This document shows, piece after piece, positions 49,638-60,880 of a DNA stretch of 64,000 nucleotides. Both the position numbers and the translations under genes were made by a program. The first letter of the stretch is position 1, and each line of letters starts with the position of its first letter. The DNA lies in assembly GCA_944472135.2 (NCBI GenBank), contig OX235267.1, positions 21,621,452 to 21,685,451 on the forward strand, given 5' to 3'. The DNA is from Trichobilharzia regenti. Lineage: Eukaryota > Platyhelminthes > Trematoda > Strigeidida > Schistosomatidae. The notes beneath the pieces were generated by a model. It was given only the letters and a program-made list of their open reading frames with translations. It was not told where the DNA came from and did not search any database.

Positions 49638-52600
49638 CTGCAAAGAAGAGGAAAGGTTAAGCATGAAAGTAAGAATCTTGTTCAACTTTTCATTTGAAAC
49701 GAATGTTGACGGAAAATGAACAATACAACTACATACTCAGTAGGAAAGATCAACAAATTCAGGTCGTCAGGTTTATACAAGAATGGATTTATATTGCTTC
49801 AAGTATCTCCATGAAGAGACATTAGTAAAATGGTTGCTGGAAACTGACTAGTACAAGACAGATGCTCTATCCTCTCTAAGGATTTCCATCCATGCTTTCC
49901 TACAACTCGTTTAAGACTGAAACGTGACGTGTTTTTTATTTCATGTGGTAACCTGGATGTGCACATATAAACAATCTCAACATAGTACGAGACAGATAAC
50001 CAGTACTTTACTGTTTTCAGTATTTTTGAAGCTGATATCAATGTCTAGGATACCTTACTTGAAATAAGTTAGAATTTTGACAATAAATGACCTGTATAAA
50101 AAACTCTTTGCTTGGTAAATAACAGATTTAGTTGTATTCCTTTATACATATCGGCTTAAGAGATAAGAAATCCTTGGATTCTCAAGTAAATAGTCTAACG
50201 CTGTGATGTGGCTATCTTTATCAGCACCTAGGTAAATGACGAAATAAAATATATGGCTGCATACTTGCTCTCCTCGTCGATACAGGACGTGGAGTCGACA
50301 TTTACAAATCTTTTAAAGTTCTTAACTGTATTGTATCAAACCTTCGCCATACTTTACGAGTTTGACTTTTACATACAATAGAGGCGATCAAAATTGATCT
50401 ATATAGGCCGATTCTGTGTCCCAGTGAGATTCTTACAGTACCTTTCTATCTCCCAGTAATAAAATAATATTTATAAACTTATCAATGATTTTCTACTATA
50501 CTTGTAACTCCCAGTGACACTATTACTCGATTTCGTTTTATGTCATTGTGACTACTAATTAAGCTGATTGAGTGAATGCACTTGTATTACGGTATTTTTG
50601 TGTAATTCATTCATCTACTCTCCTCTGTCATCAGTATTCCCCAGGTAGCTCTTAATCTCTGCAAATAAACTGATCTTCAATTCCATAAGAATTTTCAGCC
50701 CTTTGATACCTAAACCAATAGTTCTTATTGCCTAACACCACCAGACGAATAGTATCATCTTAATGTAAAACTACATATTAGAAAAGAGCGACTTATGAAG
50801 AACTAACGGAAAAATAAGAAATGTCTTTGCTCAGTTTCTTGTTTTACTAAATGTCCAAATGACGGTTTTTAAGTGCTCTGGATATTCCCGTCTCTTTGTG
50901 TGTATGATAGCGATTATTACTGAGAAACAGATTAGTATGACCTCGTCAATGTGTATTGCACTTTTCCAACGAGAACAAAAACTCAGTGGTCGTCTGCTCA
51001 TCTAAGGACAGCTTTTGTGAGTGATCGTTCTGGATTCGAGCATTTGGTTATTTGATAATAAACATTTTATCACACTAAAGGGATGGTACACTTCGATAAC
51101 TTAAGAATTCCAAATAATGGAAATCACGATTCCTGAACTTAATTTTCTATTTAAAATTAGCTGTGTCAACTATATCAGTAAGTTTTAGTTGTGCTGTTAT
51201 GAATAATCAAATCAACCTACTGTCAAGATTTCACATTCTTCAACTACGTCTGACTTATCTTGAAGGTTATGTTGTTCAAACAAATCCACCGGACATTATT
51301 CTCTTTTCTAAATTCACGCATATTTTTTCAATTTACAAAAAGTGTATCTTACTTCGGATCTGGTAATTAATAACCTTGTCAAATGTTTTTTCTTAACTGG
51401 GCTTGAAAACAAGGCGTCATGAATCCATTTCGCAATTAATCGTGCTCGTTTTCTACCTGAGGACACTAAAATGAAGTAAGCAAAAGTAAAAATCAGTCGT
51501 GAATGAATTTATTCAGATATATATAAAACTATAATGTTCTTTACGTAGTGTACACAAAACGTTTTGCAAGGCAGGACTTTGTTATGGAGACTTTATGCAC
51601 TGATTTCGACTGTGTGAAAAAGATATTCTCATGATGTATTCCTTTTAGTAGGTGTTGGTCATTGAAGCCAGTAGTTTTCAACTCCATCTGCGTACATCCA
51701 TGTGTAAATATAATTAACAACTAGATGTAGGGATAGATATTTTCTTGGATTTAGGGTGCTTAATTTCGACTGCTTTTATTCACGCCTGTTTACCAACATG
51801 AAAGATAGTAAGGTAGAAGACAAAAGGAGGGAAATGATGTATTCAAGATCGCGGAAATCCTTAATACGAAAGAGAGAAATAAAGGTAATATAGAGGGACT
51901 CAGCATTTTTGTTATTCCTTCACGTTCCGAGTGGAAAATAGGACTTCAAGCTAGTGGCTTGAAGTTTCTGTAGCAGTGGTGATTATTTTTACATGATGAG
52001 GTTGCTAGCGTCATGCCCAACCTTTCCTCTTTACCAGCTTTATTATTGGCTCAACGAGGTTTGGGACTGCGTCGGCTCGGAATCGAACCCCGGACCATGT
52101 GCATGTTCGGCGAGCGTCCTAAGCTCTGTGCCACCGATGCACGACTCAGCATTTCATGCAGATAGTTCTAATGAATGGACGTTTCTTAAAGCTTCAGTTT
52201 CTCACACCAATCGTAGCAGTGGTCAGAAACTTTGTGGATCAATATAGTGTCTTAGTTTAGTCGCCTCAAGCTTCATTTTGCAATAATTCTGTTCTGTATA
52301 TAAAAGACACATATGAGGTCAATGTTCCTTAGCCAAATAAGTAGGTAGAAATTAACTAAATAATCGTTTCCATCAAAATGCTTCATAGCTACGAGTTTGT
52401 TCGCTAATCACCTCCAAAACACATGAATAATTTTACACCGGCACAATACTTTATTCATTCACTTACCTGGGATGGGTCATCTATTTACTGGTAAGTCATG
52501 TAAAATTATATCAGTTTTAATAAACTGAATTAAACACCTTAAAACAAAAACAGTTCATATATATTACACACTAGGCAGGAAGCAGTACCTAATATGTAAG

Positions 52601-55600
52601 TAATATGTCAAGTTATGACCGGGTCTGTTTAACTGACCTACTTCATTTATTTTAATCCTTCGCGTCCCGAGTGGAACGTTTGGCTTCTGGCTTGAACTTT
52701 GAAGTTTCATTAACAGAGGTGTTGTTTCTTTTGGGGTAAGACTGCTAGCCGCATACCCAGCCTTCCTCCTTCACGGAGTTTACTAACAAATAGGCTAGGT
52801 TTAGGGGTACGTTGGTCCAGGATTGAACCCTTGACCAATTGTGTGGTCAGTGAGCATTCCACAGATGAACCACCGACGCACTGAAGTAGATACGAGTATT
52901 TTTTTACTACTGAAGGTTGACCAATATAAGAAATGAGTTTCGTTCAATGTTGACAGTCACATGCGCAAAATTGTACACACCAATAATATTCATAACTTAG
53001 TAAAGAAATACCAGGAAACAGCGAACTCACACATAGCAAGCAGAGTCCTCTGATAATTCCCACTTGTTTTGTTTTTAATTGCGTCCTCGAGAGACTCACC
53101 GAATAGCTGAAAATAAGTAAACGAAAAACAGGTGGATCAAACTTTTAAAATGTTATCACAAAATAAACTGATTTATACTGAAAGTAAAACTTCCTGAGAT
53201 AGATGTACATATAAGTATCATAGATTTATAAGACTGCTAGTCGTTATACATGTTAATTACAGTCAGATGATGATTGGTTAACAGCTGGTCCATGCAACTC
53301 AGCTGACTTGAAATAATGTAATGTCAAATTAGTTTAAATCAGAACATAGTGCATCCAAAAGTGGCTTTCTAAAATCTTCAATCAAAGGACGTTCTTGTGA
53401 CACTGTGTATCCTTCATGTGAGTTAAACATTCGCGGAATTTTGAAACATTGTCACCAAAACTGTTTCAGAAACATAGTCTGCCTAACTCTGAAATTCAGT
53501 TCTCTGAACTCTTAAATGTAACGAAACATCTGTTCAAATAACTCGCTAGAATATTTGAAAAAGTTATATGAAAACCGATAACTCTTCTATAGCTCATCCA
53601 TATAGGCTTAACATATTAAAAACAACTACTTTGGCCCAAAGTATGAATAGTAATTCCAGAAGTGTTGTCAGATTGATGACTATTCGAATGGTCTCACAGT
53701 CCTCTCCGATCAAAACAAAATTTCCGAATGATGCATGTTATAATTCGCTAAGTAAATCGTGATCAGTAGGGCTTAGTGGTTAATGTGGTCAAAAATTGGT
53801 GAAAATGTGGTGATATTTCCCGTTAGTTACTAAAGCCAAGCTCAATTTGTGAGTTTTACAAGTCTGTATCCCACATATTATTCAGTCGTATCAACCTTTT
53901 CGGTAAGAACAAGTTGACACCATGTTGTTTATGGGGGGCTTGTTATTCCCTCAAAGTATGTAAATATTCTGTTTCTCCGACTTTCCACAAACTGCTGCTC
54001 AAAATCGTTGGCGTCTGATAGCAATAAATCTGTGAATAGATTTACATGTTTTCTGTTCATTTGTTTCATCTCTAAACTAATTCAAGTGCATTTTCCGAAC
54101 TAGGAAAGGAGAGATTTCTTGTGTCACTCACCATGTCAAACAGTACCCTGAAATCTGTGAACCATATTCGACAGCACTTATCGTTGGTTATTTTGTCGTT
54201 TATATTCCTTTCTAGAAAGAAACGGCCTATTCGAATATTCAGTAAATGTAGATTAGAAATCTGGATTGAGGGTTTAACCGAACAACCTGCATTCTGGAAA
54301 AAATTCACAGACTGAAATTCTATTCAGTGCAAAAAGTGAATAGTCATGTAATTCTGTTTTGTCATAAACCACTCTTCCCTCAACTGTGTATGCTTAAAGC
54401 GTATAAATTCGTTGAAAATGTTTTGGAGAATTATAGTTTTTAAGTGATGAAATTAGTGGATTTATTTGTGTTTTTTTTATTCGAGTCACTAGAAGTTTTT
54501 GAAAGTTCCTAACAATGCCATGAAAAAACAGAAAACAACTCCGATTTTTGTTTTGTCAGAATCCTACTTCAAGTATTGTTTTTGCTGTTTTCAGATTCAC
54601 TAAGAAAAATTCACTTATGCTCGTCTGTTTATAAAGGAACATCTTATAAAGATAAAATTATAAGGTAATGAATAATTTCTAATTTTTAAAAGGTACTTGT
54701 CATGAGGCTATTGCTAGAAATTTTACTAAAATTTATGTATCTTTACTCACCATCAAAGCCAAGGTAATAACCTATTTACTTATTTTATCCTCAAAGCTGA
54801 TAAGATTCTGTGGACCGAGTGGATTGCAATTTAAGCAACAACAATTTGGTGTCAGTGCAACATATGTAGCTATGGGTTTACTGTAATATCTTACTTATTC
54901 GTAAACACAATTTCAGTTTAAATACACTTATAAACATTTACTAAAAAGCAGAAAGTAGAACAAATACAAAAACCAGCAAAAGTGTTGTTGAAATTCACTT
55001 ACAAGTTTGTATTCTGTATCAATTCCATCCAAATCAAAGTAGTCCGCTTCACAAAATGATTGAGTTACACTGTCTTTATCAATTGGTTTTCTGTTAAAAT
55101 GCAAATAGAAAAATAAAAAATACATACATTTATTATTTTACAGTAGTAAGGTTTTACGAATAATAGCAAGTCACAAGAACTCAGAAAGAATTACAGTTAG
55201 ACAAATCCGTCGCTGAACGGAATCACTGCTGTTTTTCTTGATGTTTCTATGTAACTTCACTTGGTTTCATAGAACTATATTTAGAGCGTAGTGTTCACGC
55301 ACAGAATTGAGCAGTATCCTGTGGAATTGACAAAGGTACTGTGAAAGTCAGTTACCAGTTCAATGCTCACTCTGTGGGTTAATTTGAATTCCATTACTTC
55401 ATCAAAATTCTGAAATAGACCTATTTACGGAGTTGAATCGAAGATTACAAAACAATGTAGAATTCGAAATTTCTACACAGTGTGGGTAATAATAATCAAA
55501 CGTTACAAATCTGAATTCAGTGAGCAGAAATGCTTTCTCCGATATCCAGCCCCGCATTCTTTACAACATCATTTGATGTGAATTCGGTTATTATTATTAT

Positions 55601-58600
55601 ATCCTTTAATTCCTAGAGGAACATAGGGCTTCAGCTGCGCACCTCCATTGCCTTCTGTTTTCTGCCGACTTTTTCACCCCGCTCCAAGTCTGCCCACACG
55701 ACCTCATCTCCTCTTCACATGACCCCCTCCAAGTCACCCTTGCACTGACGACCAACTCGCCCTTTCCCTTTCGGTTTCCATTCGAGGGCTTGTCTACTGA
55801 TGTCACTTGATGGTTTTCTCAGAGTATGGCCAATCCATCTCCATTTCTTCCTGCCTACTTGTTGCACAATCGATTACATATTTATTAATAAGCTAACTAA
55901 ATATTTCCGCCTCTTAGGAATCACACTTGGCCATTATGGTAGAGTGTAATTCCATCACAGAATACATTTACTTGATAAATGAACACACTCGTGCAGTAAT
56001 ATCAACTGATGACACTTCAAGCCCAATTTATTGCTGTGATGTAATTATGAGCAGTAAATTACAGCAAGTAATACTGTATCAATGTTCGCTTTTACTAAAT
56101 AAATTCATTTTATGAGGGAATTAATTATTTCTAATTTGATCGTTTCAGTAATCAGAGGTGATGTTTGTGAAGACTAACTAACTTACATATGAATTTCATC
56201 ACTAGGTGATATCATTTAGTGAACCTTTTAAAATTAACGGCCAATGGACTCTACGGTGATGCGCATTCTCGACGTTTGACACAGGTCTCTAGATGGGCAT
56301 TTAGACGTCTATGTTTGTAAAGCCAAATTCTTTGGTGTATTATGACGCTTTGTCTTAGATCTCACCAATCGACAATAGTAGTTGTAACAGAATCCTAATT
56401 ACAAGTAATTTGTAATTTGATGTAAAATTTATGATTACAGACTTTCTGAATTACAGTTAATGATGAAATAAAGATAGAATGATCCAGATTGTTGACATAT
56501 TTGACTACATGAAAAATTGTCAATATTTATTTTGTTGGGATTTATTTCGTTTACAGTTTGATCACGAAATGACATCAATTAGAGAACTAAAAAATAACAG
56601 AAAGTTCTGGACAGTTTTTTTGCCCTAACCCGGGACCTTTCAACTATATACACCCAATGGGGCTCGAACACACATAAACACGTAAACTTACTTTGACAAG
56701 TACGTATTCAGACGCTGAGCTTCTTGTTTTGAAAAATTTAGATTTGTTTCTACAAAATATCGTTTTACCTCTTGAATTCCATCGGTCGTGATTAGTGACG
56801 GTAATCGTTCATTTCTGGTTAAACACATTAAAATTTCTTGAAAACTGCCCTGTGTTACAGTTCCAATATCTTCACTCAATTCTTTTCCAGCTAAAATAAT
56901 GAACTGTTTGTTATTTGGTATTCTTGTAAAATTATATTATATGATACCTCGTGATATATTTAGATATATAAACTTAAAGGAAGCACATTGACTTTTCCAT
57001 TTCACTGTAGCTTTCGTCAGGGACTAACATCAATTAGAGAATTATTGAAGCTCGAGCTATTGCACCCTAGTCACAGACTTTTAAGAAGTGCGCCAGAGAT
57101 AAAAACCCATAACCTTCAGGTTTCAAGATCATCCACTTATCCATTCAGTTGTTCACTGTTATTATTTTCTACACCTTGTGTGATATAAAGATCAAACACA
57201 TTTTAGTGGAAACGCTACAAAACTAATTAACATTTAAAATGTATGTCGTGTTAAAATGCATGTTTCACTACACATTTATATACTGAATGCTGACTACATA
57301 GTATCCGTTTGCGTCCTAGAATGATGACACACATTGAAAGTATTTCTATTTATTTTCTCGTGTGTTATTGTTCTGTTTGAATAATAACTTGGAATAGAAT
57401 CATGCAATGTGAAAACCACATGTAAGTACATAAACGGTTACTTATCAGTCAGTCAAGGCAACGTATTTGTTTTGGGTAATAAACACGAGAACACACTGTA
57501 ATAAATGTGCATTACACAACATATATTCAAGGCATACCTTGTTTCTTGTATAGTTCAACCAGCTTAGTTAATTCTTCTTCTGCAACATTGATTAGTATTT
57601 GCATTAATGTTATCTTATCACTTGACCCGATAGCATGCTGTAGTTCTTCTACGAAGTAGTCTGGTAGGTCTTTTAAAAGATTCAATATAATTGTTTTGAA
57701 GTCAGGATCTTTCAGACGACTCATTCTATCGACTAAAGGCTGAAAATGAGAACGTGAATGTTTTACATAGATTCGTATGAATAAATAAAGTGATAATGTA
57801 AGTAGGATGTCTTTTCAGATGCAGGTATTTTCTCAACCACCTGAAGTGTTTTTTCTCAGGCGGAATTATGACAAATTAGTAGAGTGTTGATCAACTCACA
57901 ACCTTTATTTCGATAATTTTAGTCGACTCATGAGAAAATAATTAATCGAATGGCATAAGGCGCCTGAATGCTTAACAATAAATCATTTGATCTCAGCCAT
58001 ATTCGTGATCTGGTTAGAACATACTGAAATGTCAGAATGCAATGACTGCCTGCAACCACTGTTTGAGAAATGGTATAAACAGATTCCTCGACAAACTGAT
58101 TTAAATGATTTAGTGATTTCATTGCACTCACAGAACTTTTGGGCTTCCCACCCTAAATATAAGAACATTAGTCTGTTAGAAGCTTCAGTGTGAATCAAAA
58201 AACAGTTTTCATTGTCTACTGACAGGAAAGAATGCATTACCAAATAGGAAGGAGTAAATAATCGCTTTTTCTATATTTTAATACTTCTATGTGACGATAT
58301 CTATGGAATTATGAACACAAGCCTTCATTTTATGATTTCATATAATTTCAGATGTGTTATTAGTTCGCTCACTAATAGGTAGGCTAACAGACAGAGTTAC
58401 GCACATGGAAAAGCTGCTTTTTAATAAGACAAAATTCAAAATACTGTAGAAATGACGTGCTTGTTTCAGCTTTATTGATGTTTAGTGAACTTAGTGCACG
58501 TCAGTCTGATCTTACCTTTTTAAATAGTCTCGAATATATCCTCTGTAGTTCTTGTCGTTCGAAATTCGTTCTTCGCGCCAAAATGCAGACAATTTCATCG

Positions 58601-60618
58601 ACATCTAGTGAAGAATTTCAAACACAATGAGTGCTCATACATTATTCAACTGATCAAATGCAGTATGCTCCTATTTGAATGATTCGGATATGTTCACATT
58701 TATTCTCATTTTTGTCTGCATTAATGGAATAAGAAATACTGAAATATTGATCACATTCTATCAATGTGGAAGCATTTTAACTTGTGAGAATATGGTGAAA
58801 CCACATGATCGGCAAATATTAGTATAATACCGTAAACTTGACAACGCTTATTTTCGAGACGCTGATTTGAATCAGAAAGGGGGATAAACATGTGTGATGC
58901 ATAACCACGTGCTTAAGGACTGTTTCATTCGACTTTACTTCATTTAATATACTGGAAAGCACACAATATAGCCGTATTGTAGTTTGATGTTAATATTCGA
59001 CTGTGACTGATCTCATGAGGATTTGTAGAATAAATTAAATAAAGTGGTTCCAAGGAACTTGTATTACATTTAATGCCTGTGTAATATATGCAAGTAATTT
59101 CGTCTCTTGTTGACGGCTAGAAAAAAAATATATGGTCATCGTAAGATGTCTAGACATATTATGCCGTTATATTGTGCTTCACATAGTAGAACTGACTGTA
59201 GGCAGAAGAAAATGGCGTTTGAATAAAGATTCCTAATTGAAAACGATGACTGGGTAAAGTAATAAAGTAATATTTGTAGTAATATTTGAGTAATAAAGTG
59301 ATATTTGTAGCATAGATGTATTGTAAAACAGCAATATGTAAGTAAGTATTTTTCAACTTGTATTTCCTTATTTGAGGGATAATGGGTGATCACTTTAGTT
59401 ATCCAAGACCTATTTAGGAACGAAAATTCAGTGATGGTTAGCTTTTAAAGTTCTCCGCGTAGACCACAGTTCATGGTTAAACCTTCAGTGTGCTCACCAT
59501 TTAGTCATGAGTCAAGATATTTTAAAAAACTAATGACATGATTTATCACTATAACTGTGATTTTCAAGAGACAATTAGTATCCGAATTAAATAAAATAAA
59601 GGAATTACTTTGCGTCAGTTCATACAATAGATATATATAATGGAAGAGTTAATAGCTTAAATATATTCCATGACTGATTCGCAGGGGAACATTTCAGTCA
59701 GACAGATATCAGGATACAGGATTTCATCATGAGCTGACATCAGTTAGAGAACCATTGGAAAACCTGGGAGTACTGGACAGCTGCACCAATAGGGTGCCGC
59801 AGGTCGGGTGTGAGGACAAATACTCGCCGAAGACATTGGCTAGGGGTCGCGCTATGTCATGAATTGGCAGAAGTTAGAATTCATGGGCCATTGGATCGGG
59901 TTCCAGTGGCTTAATGGTCTACGAGCTCGCCTGGTAACTTTAGGGTCCTAGGTTCGAACCCTGTCGGTGGGTGTGTACTGCTGAAGAGCCCCAAACTAGG
60001 ACGAAACGGCTATCCAGTACTCCCAGGTTTCCCAGTGGTTCTCTAACTGATGTCAGCTGATGATTAAACCCTCCATGCAATCAAACAAAAATCCCTACAA
60101 ACCAACACTTAAATATTAGACATCAGGATATTTCACTGCTATCTGTGAACTATGTGAGTCCGTGGTTTAGTGGTAGAATCCTCGCCAAACACGCACATAA
60201 TCCTGGTTCAATTTCTATCTGATACACCTCCAAACACCATTTATCCGGTGACGAGCCTGGCAGACGTGAGGCTTGCATACTCACCCCGTTATAAAAGGAC
60301 ACTAATTCTGCCGAAACTTTAAAGGTCAATACTGTAGTCCTATGTTCCACCTGGAACGCAAAGAAATCAAAAGAATTATACGAACTACAATTACGGTAAT
60401 AAAAATGATCAGCCAGCTTGTGAAACTGTTTTCAGAAAATAAATAAAAGCACATCGTTATGAACTTCAGTGTTTGTTAGACATTAGTCAGTCTTACCATT
60501 ACATTTGATAGCTACATGCATTGCAAAAGCATCATAGTATGATTGGTAGTATATTGACGGTGTGTACAATTTCCCATTTCCCACGAAAGACTCAAAAAAG
60601 TTTCGTTCTTTACCAAAG
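49488..60618 (-). CDS. Annexin B (upstream tandem paralog), 8 coding exons, N-terminus uncertain
   Basis: Second annexin-family protein. Exons are 60497-60618, 58516-58604, 57538-57739, 56692-56890, 55003-55090, 53031-53106, 51353-51465 and 49488-49637. Joined, they give about 345 residues in one open frame with GT/AG introns of 0.65-1.9 kb. Repeat 1 shows ARRTNFERQEL, repeat 2 DIGTVTQGSFQEILMCL, repeat 3 ESLEDAIKNKTSGNYQ and repeat 4 LLITRSE followed by IYKTSLESDIKRRTEG. The protein ends in KKCPFTPK and TGA. As in annexin A, no repeat retains the glycine-rich calcium loop; repeat 1 has CNDVDE in that position. The gene lies about 18 kb upstream of annexin A in the same orientation. The exon grid and phases are shared, but the sequences have diverged widely, so the duplication is not recent. 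Confidence 0.9.
49799..50330 (-). other. Two unexplained open frames in annexin B intron 7
   Basis: On the minus strand, 50160-50320 reads LYRRGEQVCSHIFYFVIYLG, then ADKDSHITALDYLLENPRIS, open for nearly 50 codons. 49799-50041 is open for 80 codons (KTVKYWLSVSYYVEIVYMC onwards). Neither fits the annexin exon order, which is satisfied by 51353-51465 and 49488-49637. They may be remnants of an unidentified transposable element. Confidence 0.25.
51353..51465 (-). CDS. Annexin B exon 7 (repeat 4 helices A-B)
   Basis: 113 nt. The acceptor is CATTTTAG and the donor is GAA|GTAAGA. It encodes SSGRKRARLIAKWIHDALFS and ends in LTRLLITRSE. The TRSE boundary is identical to annexin A. A basic KKKH sits where a calcium loop would be. 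Confidence 0.88.
51905..52145 (-). repeat. tRNA-Gly-like SINE
   Basis: On the minus strand: GTGCATCGGTGGCACAGAGC, CCGGGGTTCGATTCC, GACGCTAGCAACC and the tail GAAGTCCTATTTTCCACTCG. It lies in intron 6 of annexin B. Confidence 0.75.
52655..52882 (-). repeat. tRNA-Gly-like SINE
   Basis: On the minus strand: GTGCGTCGGTGGTTCATCTG, AATGCTCACTGACCAC, AGGGTTCAATCCTGG, then GCGGCTAGCAGTC and a tail ending AAACGTTCCACTCGGGACGC. It also lies in intron 6 of annexin B. Confidence 0.75.
53031..53106 (-). CDS. Annexin B exon 6 (end of repeat 3)
   Basis: 76 nt. The acceptor is TTATTTTCAG and the donor is ATGT|GTGAGT. It encodes LFGESLEDAIKNKTSGNYQR and TLLAM, a textbook annexin helix D-E. Confidence 0.9.
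55003..55090 (-). CDS. Annexin B exon 5 (repeat 3 helices B-C)
   Basis: 88 nt. The acceptor is TTTTAACAG and the donor is CTT|GTAAGT. It encodes KPIDKDSVTQSFCEADYFDL and then DGIDTEYKL. It is acidic and strongly diverged from the annexin consensus, but it fills the right slot and phase. Confidence 0.85.
55593..55872 (-). mobile_element. RTE-type LINE 3' terminal fragment
   Basis: The minus strand encodes GRKKWRWIGHTLRKPSSDI and ends in RWRCAAEALCSSRN, then GCCCTATGTTCCTCTAGG and a TAATAATAA tail. It closely resembles the ends at 21495 and 61228. It lies in intron 4 of annexin B. Confidence 0.8.
55925..56115. repeat. Fold-back element copy 3, partly deleted
   Basis: GAGTGTAATTCCATCA, then GCAGTAATATCAACTGATGAC and CAATTTATTGCT on the left. 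On the right, TAATTATGAGCAGTAAATTAC, GTAATACTGTATCAATGTTC and TAAATAAATTCATTTTA, the reversed arm with a gap. It shares arm sequence with 6192-6938 and 48057-48300. Confidence 0.65.
56550..56675 (-). repeat. Degraded SINE with hammerhead-like region
   Basis: GATCACGAAATGACATCAATTAG, a stretch with GGACAGTTTTTTTGCCC and CCAATGGGGCTCGAAC follow the order of the minus-oriented SINE copies. It ends just before annexin B exon 4 (56692). Confidence 0.6.
56692..56890 (-). CDS. Annexin B exon 4 (end of repeat 2, linker, start of repeat 3)
   Basis: 199 nt. The acceptor is TTATTTTAG and the donor is TCAAA|GTAAGT. It encodes AGKELSEDIGTVTQGSFQEI, a linker with TTDGIQEVKRYF, and KQEAQRLNTYLSK as the first helix of repeat 3. 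Confidence 0.9.
57005..57135 (-). repeat. Strongly degraded SINE
   Basis: GGGACTAACATCAATTAGAG and a region ending ACCTTCAGGTTTCAAG follow the minus-oriented SINE order at low similarity. Confidence 0.35.
57538..57739 (-). CDS. Annexin B exon 3 (end of repeat 1, start of repeat 2)
   Basis: 202 nt. The acceptor is CATTTTCAG and the donor is CAAG|GTATGC. It encodes PLVDRMSRLKDPDFKTIILN, LLKDLPDYFVEEL and an acidic stretch AEEELTKLVELYKK. Confidence 0.92.
58516..58604 (-). CDS. Annexin B exon 2 (repeat 1 helices B-C)
   Basis: 89 nt. The acceptor is TTCTTCACTAG and the donor is AAG|GTAAGA. It encodes DVDEIVCILARRTNFERQEL, a canonical annexin helix B-C segment, and ends in RLFKK. Confidence 0.9.
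59715..60078. repeat. Inverted SINE pair with hammerhead-like core
   Basis: A minus-oriented tail at 59715-59787 (GGATTTCATCATGAGCTGAC to ACTGGACAGCTG) faces a complete plus-oriented SINE at about 59880-60078. The latter has a tRNA-like head (TGGCTTAATGGTCTA; GGTTCGAACCC at about 59952), then CTGCTGAAGAGCCCCAAAC, TAGGACGAAACGGC and a tail ending TGATGTCAGC. It lies in intron 1 of annexin B. Confidence 0.75.
60150..60375 (+). repeat. tRNA-Gly-like SINE
   Basis: GTCCGTGGTTTAGTGGTAGA, ATCCTCGCCAAACACGC and a decayed B box (CCTGGTTCAATTTC). Then GTGAGGCTTGCATACTCACC and the RTE-like end GTAGTCCTATGTTCCACCTGG. It ends about 120 bp before annexin B exon 1. Confidence 0.75.
60497..60618 (-). CDS. 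Annexin B exon 1 of those found (repeat 1 start)
   Basis: 122 nt. The acceptor is TTTGGTTTAG and the donor is AATG|GTAAGA. It encodes FGKERNFFESFVGNGKLYTP and then a helix ending in HVAIKCN. It matches the annexin A exon at 31490-31611 in length, phase and the FGKER start. Confidence 0.87.
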
Positions 60619-60857
60619 CTAAACCAAACAAATAACACGTCTATAATTATTCATTGTCAGTTGAATATTAAACACTGAAACAATGAAGCAAAACCTCGAA
60701 GTTAATTGACGTAGATTTTGTATTTGTTATCATTATTCAGAAGACTATTTCAGTAACCTTTTTGATACAGAAATTCTCATTAAGATTCTGAAAGGCATCC
60801 TGAAATATCAAAAACACTGAATTTATCATAATCCTATCTTCATAACCACTAACCTAC

Positions 60858-60877
60858 CTAGAACCAGTAATGTTCAT
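60858..60877 (-). CDS. Possible start exon of annexin B
   Basis: Weak candidate. An ATG begins a six-codon reading MNITGS, then two leftover bases, then a donor AG|GTAGGT. The phase exactly fits the exon at 60497-60618 across a 239-nt intron. A second ATG lies directly upstream at 60878-60880. No matching exon was found above annexin A, so this could be chance. Confidence 0.25.
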
Positions 60878-60880
60878 CAT

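Noticed and set aside
50160..50320. Frame with LGADKDSHITALDYLL as annexin B exon 7
   Set aside because: No acceptor gives the required phase, and the helix pattern is poor. The exon at 51353-51465 fits exactly and ends in TRSE as in annexin A.
60150..60225. Possible genuine tRNA-Gly gene (and similar heads at 34920-34990 and 52070-52142)
   Set aside because: The acceptor and anticodon stems do not pair fully, and each head continues into the same SINE body and tail.
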